Shown one piece after another: positions 26,478 through 35,274 of a stretch of DNA of 64,000 nt. The notes beneath the pieces were generated by a model. The model saw nothing but the letters and a program-made list of their open reading frames with translations, searched no databases and had not been told where the DNA came from. Each line of letters opens with the position of its first letter. The first letter of the stretch is position 1. Both the position numbers and the translations under genes were made by a program. The stretch is from JACJXF01 sp964349045 (GTDB lineage: Bacteria > Bacteroidota > Bacteroidia > Bacteroidales > GCA-2748055): assembly GCA_964349045.1 (NCBI GenBank), contig CAYGFI010000005.1, forward strand, positions 1-64,000. Direction: 5' to 3'.

Positions 26478-27845
26478 TTACTTTGCAGCAATTTTTAGCT
26501 GGTGTTTTAAATTATTCAATCCGCTTGTCTGGTCCCAGGTATCGGTATTTGCCAGTCGGATCATGTATTCAATTCTGTTTTTCAGGGATTCCGATTGATC
26601 AGTAATCTCGAGATACAGATCATAATCGCCCTGAGGAATTCCTGTTAATTTTAAAAGTTTATTTATTGTAAGTAATCCATTCGGTTTACAGTCGCGTATA
26701 TCGACAGGCAATTCAATCCTGTAATTAGTACCTGATGTAGTGTTTTTAAATACCAGGTTAGTGATTTTATAGTTATAAAGTGGCGCATAACCCTTGTTAG
26801 TCAGGGAGAATTCAAATATATAATCCAATCCTTCTGTTACTTGCTTAGGAAATTTGGCATTCACCAGAACCAACCTGTACCCAAGATTTCGCTGGAACTC
26901 ATTAAAGCATCCTGCATTTCTCCATACATTAAGTACCGGTTGATACCAATCGAGGTTGAGATAAGTCCACTTTAAGAGCTTCATTTCGTTCTGGCCTGTA
27001 ATGCATCCCGGGTATTCTCCTACCGGAGGGCAGGTTTCACCACCTGTAGGAACAAAAAGAGCCTCCTGACTAATGTAGTATTTATCTGCCTCGATATTGG
27101 AATAAGTTCCATAATCAGTACCTCCGGCAAGGAAGCAATCATTATGATGTCCAATTCTGGCACTGTAATCGCCGGTATACGCTATGGAAGCATCTAAAGG
27201 AGCTATTGACTCAACAATCTGCTGTTTTGCTCCCGGTGTGCGAACCTGAACCATTATTTCGACAGGTAAAACACTGAGAAGTTTGTAAAGAAATTCTCTT
27301 TCGTTTTCTATGGTTGCGAGACCGTTGCTCGAGCTGTGCCATTCGCCCCAGGCGCCAATGAATCCGGCCTGCATAAACGCAATTACATCCTTGTTTTGTT
27401 CGAAAACAGGTTGAAGCTGATCGAGATGTTGTTTAATAACAGCCAAAGAAGCGTCTGTACCGCTCATATCATCGGTATATCCAAAGCGTAAAATACATTT
27501 CATGCCGGCTTCACGAAGTATATTCATGTCGGTTATTATCAGCTGGAGTTGATTTTCGCTGATAGCTTGTTCTTTAAAATTTTCAAGGTAATAGAACCTG
27601 TGCACCAAAGTAATATTAAAATCTTTTTGAGATTTAAGCCATACCAGGTTCAGGTTATTTCCTTCGGAATGGACTTCCGCAAAATGCATAAAACCCCTTT
27701 CCGGATTCGGAAAGATATCCAGAGACTGCTCATATTGAATGGTGCTAATATTCTTATTTGCATCCTCTCCATCTGGTTTATTACAACCAGTAATAAAAGA
27801 AAACAATATGCACACAAGGAATAAATAAAACAGATATTTCACCAT
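26478..27845 (-). CDS. DUF4874/DUF4832-type lipoprotein
   Basis: A 455-residue lipoprotein (FSFITGCNKPDG, Cys21). The segment IFPNPERGFMHFAE is the start typical of DUF4874. The following region has a TIM-barrel-like pattern (MKCILRFGYTDD, VIAFMQAGFIGAWGEWHSS, EIMVQVRTPG). The later part, YRLVLVNAKFPKQVTEGLDY onwards, fits DUF4832, a beta-rich module. The two occur together in Bacteroidota and fungi. Some barrel residues (Glu in GAWGEWH) could be catalytic, but activity is unproven. It lies between susD and the PKD lipoprotein. Confidence 0.75.
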   Translation of the reverse strand: MVKYLFYLFLVCILFSFITGCNKPDGEDANKNISTIQYEQSLDIFPNPERGFMHFAEVHSEGNNLNLVWLKSQKDFNITLVHRFYYLENFKEQAISENQLQLIITDMNILREAGMKCILRFGYTDDMSGTDASLAVIKQHLDQLQPVFEQNKDVIAFMQAGFIGAWGEWHSSSNGLATIENEREFLYKLLSVLPVEIMVQVRTPGAKQQIVESIAPLDASIAYTGDYSARIGHHNDCFLAGGTDYGTYSNIEADKYYISQEALFVPTGGETCPPVGEYPGCITGQNEMKLLKWTYLNLDWYQPVLNVWRNAGCFNEFQRNLGYRLVLVNAKFPKQVTEGLDYIFEFSLTNKGYAPLYNYKITNLVFKNTTSGTNYRIELPVDIRDCKPNGLLTINKLLKLTGIPQGDYDLYLEITDQSESLKNRIEYMIRLANTDTWDQTSGLNNLKHQLKIAAK

Positions 27846-27968
27846 TATAAGGTATTAGTTTTTGAAGGCGCTCCTGAATTTATTACGATTAACCTGTATT
27901 AAATTTTAAATATTTACCGGGTCATTAATAAGATTTCCTGGCAGAATGTTTATCTATCTTTCAGTTTA

Positions 27969-28011
27969 AGGAAGCAGGAAGAAAACACGAAATGTTAAAA
28001 TCCTGCTTCCT
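27969..28011 (-). promoter_or_regulatory. Stem-loop after susD (11-bp perfect stem)
   Basis: AGGAAGCAGGA (27969-27979) pairs with TCCTGCTTCCT (28001-28011) around a 21-nt loop. It begins directly after the susD stop. It may be a processing or stability element, or a partial terminator that makes susC-susD mRNA more abundant than the distal genes. Confidence 0.65.
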
Positions 28012-28018
28012 CACACAA

Positions 28019-29488
28019 TTAGTTATAACCTGGATTTTGCAGGAACAATCCCTTTCCTTCACTTATGTTCTGTAAGGAGAATGGAAATACTAATTTATAA
28101 TCGTTGGCATAGGTCGACAATGTTTGTTCTATACAACGCGACACCAGCTTTCCATGTCTTATAAGATCAGCACGATATTGTCCGTTTTCGCACCAGTATT
28201 CATGACTTCGTTCAATAAGGATCAAATCATTAAAAGCATCAGGATCGCTATAATCCGCCAGCAATTTATCTTCCAGGCCTGCCCTCCTGCGAATAACATT
28301 AACCAGTTCCATTGCTTCAGCATCAGGTCCTGTCAGGTTATTGATAGCTTCGGCTTTTGACAACAAAACATCCGCATATCTGTATTGAATAATGTCGACT
28401 GTAGATAAACCTGTAGTTCTGGCATCATCCTGATTCATTTTTAAGGGAATCGGGCCCAGGTCAATATTTGTACCCGGATTGCTTCTGTTATAAACAATTC
28501 CATCTGAACCTGTATATTCGGCTATTAACATGGTTTTTCTTAAATCAGCAGGTTCAAATGAATCATAAAAGTACCAGGTGCTCTGAACAGTTGACCAGCC
28601 TCCCCAGGTAGCAGGATAGTTCGAAGGCAGCACCATGAGTTGCCATTGATTTTCGCTGGTTCCATCATAGTCGCACGGAATTGCCCAGATAACTTCTTTA
28701 CTGCTTCTTGCACCATTAAGTCCCCACATACCCACATAGTCGTCTTCAATCTCGTAGTAACCCATTTGAATGATTTCATCGCAGAGGGTTTTGACTTTAC
28801 CCCATTTTTTCTCGTGCAGATTTAATCGTACCTGAACCATTTTCGCAAGTCCTTTACTAAACCTGCCGTACTCAACTGCATCAGGGGCAGGCAGATCAAT
28901 TGCAGCAGCGATGAGATCGTTTTCAATAAACGCCACCATTTCTTCATTCGTTAGTCTCGCCAGAGGCTTTTCTTCCATGGGTTTTTTCAACACTTCAATA
29001 GGAGCAATCACGATAGGCCCATATAGGTCGAATAAGTCATAAGCAAGAAGTCCGCGGGCACAACGAACCTCAGCAATAGCGTTCTTTTTGAGTTCATCGC
29101 TTACCTTTGATTCGTTAATCAGATCGATAGTAAGCGTCATACGACTAATCTTATTGTAAAACCTATCATAGAAATACGTAACCCCTGTATTGGTAGGATA
29201 AAAATTAAGCAGATGTGCATCCAGTTGAACACCGTATTTCCCTGAAAGGATCTCAGTGGTAGCGTCACAAACAAACATAAGTCCTCTTTCGGAAGTTGAA
29301 TTAATACCATCCCACCATGCTCCCCTTAACGGGTAATAGCAGGCGTTAACCATTGCCTGTATATCGGCTTCCGATTGAGGGAATATACTTGGATTAATTT
29401 CCGAATAATCAATAGGTTCCAGATCCTTAGTACACCCACCCAGGATGAGGGCTGATGCTATACAAATCATTATTTTTTTCATTTTCAT
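28019..29488 (-). CDS. SusD/RagB-family nutrient-uptake lipoprotein
   Basis: A 489-residue outer membrane lipoprotein (SALILGGCTKDL, Cys19). The family pattern is clear: DLEPIDYSEINPSIF at the start, TPR-like helices with RCARGLLAYDLFDLYGPIV, and the C-terminal VNVIRRRAGLED and LIERSHEYWCENGQYRADLIRHG. SusD proteins form the lid over a SusC channel and bind glycan at the surface. It pairs with the susC gene 23 bp upstream. Confidence 0.95.
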   Translation of the reverse strand: MKMKKIMICIASALILGGCTKDLEPIDYSEINPSIFPQSEADIQAMVNACYYPLRGAWWDGINSTSERGLMFVCDATTEILSGKYGVQLDAHLLNFYPTNTGVTYFYDRFYNKISRMTLTIDLINESKVSDELKKNAIAEVRCARGLLAYDLFDLYGPIVIAPIEVLKKPMEEKPLARLTNEEMVAFIENDLIAAAIDLPAPDAVEYGRFSKGLAKMVQVRLNLHEKKWGKVKTLCDEIIQMGYYEIEDDYVGMWGLNGARSSKEVIWAIPCDYDGTSENQWQLMVLPSNYPATWGGWSTVQSTWYFYDSFEPADLRKTMLIAEYTGSDGIVYNRSNPGTNIDLGPIPLKMNQDDARTTGLSTVDIIQYRYADVLLSKAEAINNLTGPDAEAMELVNVIRRRAGLEDKLLADYSDPDAFNDLILIERSHEYWCENGQYRADLIRHGKLVSRCIEQTLSTYANDYKLVFPFSLQNISEGKGLFLQNPGYN

Positions 29489-29511
29489 ATCTTTTCTTTT
29501 TAACAGGTTTA

Positions 29512-32500
29512 TTAGAATGTGATATTCAATCCCATTGTATAGGTTTTAACATTGGGATAGGCGGCAGTATAAGAATCCGTTTCAGGATCAACTCCTGTAT
29601 AAGGAGTAAGCACGAAAAGGTTCTGTGCACCTATGTGAATATTGGCTTCCTGTAAAATTCCACCAAACCATTTATGTGGAAGGTTATATCCGAGGGAGAC
29701 ATTTTGCAGCCTGACAAACCATGCGTCTTGCAGAAAGAAATCTCCTCCACCGTAGGGTGACCATCCATAGTACGAACTAGGATGAGTAGTTGAAGGGTTC
29801 GTAGGAGTCCAACGGTCTTTTACGGTTTTAAGTGCATTATAACCATAAGTATAAATTCCTTCAGCGCTGACACCATAAACTGCATAATTGGGATCAGCCA
29901 GTTTACGACCAAACATTCCGTTTATGTCGATATTTAAACTAAAGTTCTTATAGGTGAATATATTGGTAAAGCCTACAATTAAGCTGGGATCGGATGTTCC
30001 CAGTAATTTTGTATCGGCATCATCAATAATTCCATCTGGTTTTCCCATCCTTAAAAAAAGGCCGTTTTCATCAACCACCGGGTTTCCAAGGTTATCGCGC
30101 TCGTACCCATCAATGTCTGCGATTTTAATAGATCCCGGTTTAAGTTCCGGCTGGGAAGGAATAACTTCTCCGGTTTGCATTATGCCATCGGATACCCTGG
30201 AATACATAGCCCGGATCGGATCGTCAATACTTTGATATACAGCAGGTTTCCAGTCATCAGCTCTCTTCAGCCAATTATCTTTAAACCTTGAGAAAGTGGC
30301 CAGTGTTTTCCATTGAAAATTATCCTGTTTCACATTGTGTGTGATGACAGTAAATTCAAAACCCTGACTCTGTGTTTCACCAACGTTTGCCATAACTCCA
30401 TTTATTTCATGATAGGAATTAATTGGCTTCCAGGCAAGCAGATCCGAAATCACCCTTTGGTAAATTTCCAATGAACCATTAATCCTATCCTTAAATAAAC
30501 TATAATCAATTCCAAAATTGGCTTCTGTGGTAGTTTCCCATTTCAGATCAGGATTCTCCAACCTCGACAGGGAAACACCGATATTTTTCACTTCATCGCC
30601 TGAGAGATATGCCGGATAAGCGCTATAGGCAGCAAAAGCATTGCTTCCGATTGATGCATTACCGGTTTCTCCATAGCTCAACCTGAGCTTTAACTGGGAC
30701 ACCACACTTTTCATTTCTGTGAAAAACGATTCCTCGGCAATATTCCAGCCAACTGCTACTGATGGGAATGTTCCCCACTTATTATTTCTTGCAAAAACAC
30801 TGGCGCCATCTGTACGAATTGTAAAGGTGAAAAGGTATCTGTCATTAAAAATGTAATTTAACCGTCCGAAATAGGATGCGATCAGATTCTCCTGACCTGA
30901 GGATGATACACTTTTTGTACCGCTTCCGGAGTTTAAATTATTCCAGAGGAAAGCATCCGAAATAAAACCTGTATTACCACTGCTGCTAAAACCATCAACA
31001 AATTTTTCTTTCGAAACCCCTGCTAATAGATTAAAGCTGTGTCCGCTACTAAAAACCTTTGAATAATTGGTTGTTCCTTCTATCAGATAATCATTTTTAT
31101 CAATTTCCGAAATAGAAGCTTTACCATTTTCAAGTGCGCCATGTAAAGTAGTTTTGGGAAGGTATGTCCACCTGTTGGTGAGGCCCCTGTCCATGCCTGC
31201 TTTAAGTTTTATTACCAGGCCTTTTACGGGTGTGAAATCCATAAATGTATTTACCATTGTTCTTTCAACTCTTCCTAAATCAGTGATTGTAAGCAAGGAA
31301 TAAGGATTTGGCTGAAGTGATAATTGTGGATTTAACGGATAATTCCCGTCATCATCAATAGCCCTGATGTGAGGTCCTTGCTGTATAGCCGCCCTTATGA
31401 TTCCTGAGTTTTCATACTGGTCGCCACCCAGTGAGCTATTGGTGTTATCAATACGGCTGGCTGAAAAATTGAACCCTAGTTTTAAATACTTATTTAAATC
31501 CTGATCAATATTTCCCCTGACAGTATACCTGTCGAATCCCGAATTTTTAATTACACCCTGATGATTGTAATAGTTTCCGGACAAGAGGAATCTTGTAGCC
31601 TTGTTTCCTCCGGCAACTGAAATATTATGTTGTTGGATTGTCCCGTCGCGGGTTACCAGTTCTAACCAATCTGTTCCTCTTCCAACGTTATTAATAGCAT
31701 TTTGGGTATAAAGCTTATAAAAATCGCCTCCTACCGGGTTAGCTTTAGCTTCATCGAGGGTTCTTGATCCCCAGGGAGTAACATTGTTACTAAAAAGCCA
31801 TTGTTCCCATGCAGCTTCATTACGAACCTGCATCCACTCATTAAGAGGGAGGACATCAAATTGATCATTATACCTTTGAAGTGCATATGATGTTGAGTAT
31901 TGTACAATTGGTTTACCTTCCATTCCTCTTTTTGTTGTAATCAGGATAACCCCATGAGCAGCCCTTGATCCATAGATTGATGTAGCGCTTGCATCTTTCA
32001 GCACTTCTACAGACTCAATGTCATTTGGATTGAATGAACCCAGGATACTTTGTGTCCCTGCCTGATACCTGCCACCACTAGCGGGCTGCAGCAATTCAGT
32101 AATTGGAAAACCATCAACAACTATCAGTGGTGCGTTACTTGCATTTATCGAACCTGCTCCTCTCACAAGAATATCAATACCACCTCCTGGTTGCGCACTG
32201 TTTTCCCTAATCATAAGCCCGGCTGCCTTTCCTTTAAGCAAATGTCCAATGTCGGAGTTGGATGACAGATTGATATCGGCTGTTTTTACTGATGAAATAG
32301 CCCCTGTTAAATCTCTCTTTTTCATTTTCCCATATCCGACAACTACCAATTCAGATAATGATTGTATATCAGAAATAAGAATTACATCAACAACTGAGGA
32401 ATTTCCAATGGTTACTTCCTGAGGAACATAACCAATGAAAGAAATAACCAGAATCAGAGCATCATCAGGTACTGTTAATTTGTAATTGCCGTTAACATCA

Positions 32501-32730
32501 GTTATTGTTCCGATTGTAGTACCTTTAACTGTAACATTTGCTCCTGTTAAAGGGTCGCCGTTTTCATCCGTAATTTTCCCGGTGATAGTCCTTTCAATAT
32601 AAGATTTATTCCTTTCATTATTTTTCTTTTCTCCCGATACTGTCGCGGCATAACTGCGCGTACTGAGAAAAATTGCACAAACCAAAACAAGGATAATGGC
32701 TTTATGCATGGTTTTTAGTAGTTTCATCAT
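29512..32730 (-). CDS. SusC/RagA-family TonB-linked outer membrane transporter
   Basis: A 1072-residue protein with a signal peptide (AIILVLVCAIFLSTRSYA). Residues 48-135 form the carboxypeptidase-regulatory-like domain (ITGKITDENGDPLTGANVTV). The plug follows with SELVVVGYGKMKKRDLTGAI, VDGFPITELL and the RagA-type VEVLKDASATSIYGSRAAHG. The remaining barrel ends VKTYTMGLNITF. It imports glycan fragments using TonB energy. The operator TTGCGTTTACGTTAACGCAA lies 177 bp before the start, so it is probably controlled by the LacI protein at 22.2 kb. Confidence 0.96.
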   Translation of the reverse strand: MMKLLKTMHKAIILVLVCAIFLSTRSYAATVSGEKKNNERNKSYIERTITGKITDENGDPLTGANVTVKGTTIGTITDVNGNYKLTVPDDALILVISFIGYVPQEVTIGNSSVVDVILISDIQSLSELVVVGYGKMKKRDLTGAISSVKTADINLSSNSDIGHLLKGKAAGLMIRENSAQPGGGIDILVRGAGSINASNAPLIVVDGFPITELLQPASGGRYQAGTQSILGSFNPNDIESVEVLKDASATSIYGSRAAHGVILITTKRGMEGKPIVQYSTSYALQRYNDQFDVLPLNEWMQVRNEAAWEQWLFSNNVTPWGSRTLDEAKANPVGGDFYKLYTQNAINNVGRGTDWLELVTRDGTIQQHNISVAGGNKATRFLLSGNYYNHQGVIKNSGFDRYTVRGNIDQDLNKYLKLGFNFSASRIDNTNSSLGGDQYENSGIIRAAIQQGPHIRAIDDDGNYPLNPQLSLQPNPYSLLTITDLGRVERTMVNTFMDFTPVKGLVIKLKAGMDRGLTNRWTYLPKTTLHGALENGKASISEIDKNDYLIEGTTNYSKVFSSGHSFNLLAGVSKEKFVDGFSSSGNTGFISDAFLWNNLNSGSGTKSVSSSGQENLIASYFGRLNYIFNDRYLFTFTIRTDGASVFARNNKWGTFPSVAVGWNIAEESFFTEMKSVVSQLKLRLSYGETGNASIGSNAFAAYSAYPAYLSGDEVKNIGVSLSRLENPDLKWETTTEANFGIDYSLFKDRINGSLEIYQRVISDLLAWKPINSYHEINGVMANVGETQSQGFEFTVITHNVKQDNFQWKTLATFSRFKDNWLKRADDWKPAVYQSIDDPIRAMYSRVSDGIMQTGEVIPSQPELKPGSIKIADIDGYERDNLGNPVVDENGLFLRMGKPDGIIDDADTKLLGTSDPSLIVGFTNIFTYKNFSLNIDINGMFGRKLADPNYAVYGVSAEGIYTYGYNALKTVKDRWTPTNPSTTHPSSYYGWSPYGGGDFFLQDAWFVRLQNVSLGYNLPHKWFGGILQEANIHIGAQNLFVLTPYTGVDPETDSYTAAYPNVKTYTMGLNITF

Positions 32731-32906
32731 AGGTAGTAGTTTAGGATAATTAATTTAAAACTTATTTTTATCAAAAATGACAGATTAAGCTAATAAATAT
32801 TTTACCAGGATTTTACAAAATGAAAAAAATAAATGAACCTTTTGTTTCTATATTTTTTAAATTCTACAGTTGTATTGTCGAATGGAAGGCAATGGATAAA
32901 TTCAAA

Positions 32907-32926
32907 TTGCGTTTACGTTAACGCAA
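32907..32926. promoter_or_regulatory. LacI-type operator upstream of susC
   Basis: TTGCGTTTACGTTAACGCAA is a near-perfect 20-bp palindrome, identical to the site at 37946-37965. It stands in the 486-bp gap between the aldolase and susC genes. The rest of the gap holds an AT-rich leader next to susC and a short intergenic repeat next to the aldolase. Confidence 0.85.
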
Positions 32927-33005
32927 ATATAGCTGAAATAATCTATTTTCCAAATATTCTCAATGCTTTTTTCATTCGTATATAATTTATTTTAATGGTC
33001 TGGCT

Positions 33006-33036
33006 GCCTGTCAAGCTTCAGCGGGAGAACCCCCAT
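33006..33036. repeat. Intergenic repeat, copy A
   Basis: This 31-bp segment matches 35199-35229 at 27 of 31 bases (both share AGCGGGAGAACCC). A nearby hairpin TCCCGAT-AA-ATCGGGA lies at 33063-33078. Nothing coding is present. Confidence 0.6.
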
Positions 33037-33216
33037 GTTGCTGATTTTGTTTTCATTGTGTTTCCCGATAAATCGGGACAAGTTGTGTTTTCATTACATG
33101 GTGATTTCATCGTCCAAGTATTTAATTTTTCAATATTTAAAAAGGAAGCTTGGTGTTACTTCCTTGTACCCCTAAGTCCACTATCGACTCCGAAAAAGCA
33201 ATCCATTTCTGTCTGC

Positions 33217-34221
33217 TCAAATGTACCATAGATTTAGATATTCAAGGACAATTTCTTTCATTTTCATAAAAATAATATCCTGTCTGTAAACGGTAGTATA
33301 GTGACTAAGGGAGGGACTTCCTGTTCTATTGACATGTTCACCAATAAGACCGTCAGAAAACATTCTCAAAGCTTTTTCAGCTCCTGTAATTTTTACTGTA
33401 TTTTTAATCATCTCTTCCAAAAGAAATGGTGTGCTGTCTCTTTCAAGAGATGTCCAGATATTAACTTTTGCGATACCATCCCTGAAAAGATTAATTATCT
33501 GATCATTTCCAACTGAAGATGTACCATGTAAAACCAACTTTGGACCCGTTTTTCCACTTATCTTCCTGGCCAGTTCATCGTGATATTTTAAATCTGCCTG
33601 GCTTGCTCTATGCTCAGTTCCAAGATTGGCTACAATAAAATCTGCCCGGGTTTCAGTCAGGTATTTTAAGGCAAGCGCCGGAGTGGTAAGCTGACTTTTA
33701 TCATCTCCTGTGGCATCCACAATTTCATCACATGCACCTTCAATAACTATCTTATCTCCATTCCTTTCAACAAATGCTGCTGTTTTGGCGATATTCTCTT
33801 CGAATGGCAGTGCAGATGCATCATACATAATCATTGAAAAACGGTTCATATCCCATTGAAGCAAAGGCTCATCCAGGTCCCACTGGGTGTGATCAAGATG
33901 AATCATTACCTTTAATCTTTCAAATGGTGAACCCTTAGCTGTCAGGACTTCTATATCTGCAAGGAAAAGCTTTAACCCGATGTCCCAGAGTTTTGTATGA
34001 GTATAGTTAACCGATTGACTGCGATGACTGTATTGGTTTGTAATAGCAATGGTAATTGGAATATCAGGTTGATTGATTTTTTTACTATACTCCAGGGTAG
34101 CTGCCAAAATGGCTTCAGTTGTAGTAAGGTTTTCAGTTCCAAATGCAGGAATTACCCATCTTCTCCGGGCCGCATCTGAATAGATCTCCAATACATGATT
34201 TCTTTCAAGAATCAGTGGCAT
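33217..34221 (-). CDS. Class II (ketose-bisphosphate-type) aldolase family protein
   Basis: A 334-residue TIM-barrel aldolase. MIHLDHTQWD carries the catalytic Asp and a zinc-binding His. The strand MIMYDASALPFEENI corresponds to the usual M-I-D-G-S region. LVLHGTSSVGNDQIINLFRDGIAKVNIWTSLE matches the phosphate-binding end (usually HGGSG and NVDTDL). LGTEHR replaces the common GTSHG. The altered glycine loop suggests a substrate other than fructose 1,6-bisphosphate. It is the last gene of the amidohydrolase-isomerase-mutarotase set and would cleave the final ketose intermediate. Confidence 0.85.
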   Translation of the reverse strand: MPLILERNHVLEIYSDAARRRWVIPAFGTENLTTTEAILAATLEYSKKINQPDIPITIAITNQYSHRSQSVNYTHTKLWDIGLKLFLADIEVLTAKGSPFERLKVMIHLDHTQWDLDEPLLQWDMNRFSMIMYDASALPFEENIAKTAAFVERNGDKIVIEGACDEIVDATGDDKSQLTTPALALKYLTETRADFIVANLGTEHRASQADLKYHDELARKISGKTGPKLVLHGTSSVGNDQIINLFRDGIAKVNIWTSLERDSTPFLLEEMIKNTVKITGAEKALRMFSDGLIGEHVNRTGSPSLSHYTTVYRQDIIFMKMKEIVLEYLNLWYI

Positions 34222-34281
34222 ATTATTTTTCTTTTTTTTTGTTTAATCTGATTAATGTTTAATAACCGGTAAGTTAAATAA

Positions 34282-35151
34282 TCACAATGTTTCCTGTACT
34301 ATTTTCCATTTACATTCCCAACTGAATACTTTGTCAGGTTCAACACTTAGGTAGACGCCGTCATTATATGTGGACTCAAGGTTTGAATTGGTTCCGGGAA
34401 CCGGTTCAAATGCGCATTCGCATCTTTCAAGCCCTTGCTCAGCAGGATATCCGGAATTATTCCACCAGACCCCAAGTGTAGGAAATACCTTATGATCAAA
34501 ACTCATCTTAAGTTTCAGTTTATTTTGATAACTCAGGATAATGAAACCATCATTCAGCTCACTCAGAAACAGCATTTGGAAATTTCCGGGTTTGATCTTC
34601 AACAGCTGATCATTTAGATCTGATGAATTAACAATCGATGTGAGTTTTAAATTCTCTCTTTCAAAAACAGTTTTAAATCCAGGAACATCAACCTTTGTAA
34701 TATCACCCAAGGGCATTAATGGATGAATTACATGAATAAAGTCCAATGATTTTCCGGTCTTATTTTCGATATCAAATTTCCAGTTAACTGAAGATTTTAA
34801 AAATTCAAGTGTCCTGGTAAATCTTACATTTGGCTCATCGCATTCTGTCGAACAGATGAGTCTATGACCTTCCACCTTTACATCCCATTTCAGCCAGCAT
34901 AATTGACCATGGTCGCGGATAAAAAAGTTTTCAACCGGATGTTTGCAGGCTGAAACCGAAGGAAAACAATCATCGTATCCATATACCGGTCTCGTTTCGT
35001 ACTCTCCATAATCCTTAACGGGAGCCTTAAAAGCAAGTGGTTTGGTTGTCAGCAAATCAAATCCCGCGTACCTTAACACAGATATTCTGGCTCCATCATC
35101 GGGTATGCATTCAATCTGCCAGTCTTCGAAATTTATATTTATTGTTTTCAT
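34282..35151 (-). CDS. Aldose 1-epimerase-like protein
   Basis: A 289-residue protein with the galactose-mutarotase beta-sandwich pattern: ECIPDDGARISVLRYAGFDLL at the start, GYDDCFPSVSACKHP, IRDHGQLCWLKW with the likely catalytic His, and CECAFEPVPGTNSNLE with a conserved Glu. The cytosolic location is inferred from the absence of a signal peptide. Mutarotases of this kind interconvert sugar anomers before isomerisation. It lies between the isomerase and aldolase genes, consistent with one pathway. Confidence 0.8.
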   Translation of the reverse strand: MKTININFEDWQIECIPDDGARISVLRYAGFDLLTTKPLAFKAPVKDYGEYETRPVYGYDDCFPSVSACKHPVENFFIRDHGQLCWLKWDVKVEGHRLICSTECDEPNVRFTRTLEFLKSSVNWKFDIENKTGKSLDFIHVIHPLMPLGDITKVDVPGFKTVFERENLKLTSIVNSSDLNDQLLKIKPGNFQMLFLSELNDGFIILSYQNKLKLKMSFDHKVFPTLGVWWNNSGYPAEQGLERCECAFEPVPGTNSNLESTYNDGVYLSVEPDKVFSWECKWKIVQETL

Positions 35152-35198
35152 GAGAAAATATTTGAGCTATGTTATTGTATATTAAGTTGTTTCTCATA

Positions 35199-35229
35199 GC
35201 CTGTCCCGCTTGAGCGGGAGAACCCTCAT
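35199..35229. repeat. Intergenic repeat, copy B, with perfect hairpin
   Basis: The partner of 33006-33036. It contains TCCCGCT-TG-AGCGGGA (35204-35219) between the isomerase and mutarotase genes. On the minus-strand transcript it would be an intercistronic stem-loop. Confidence 0.6.
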
Positions 35230-35274
35230 ATATTTTCATGTCCTTGTTGTGTACATCAGTGCATGAGGGTTTCA

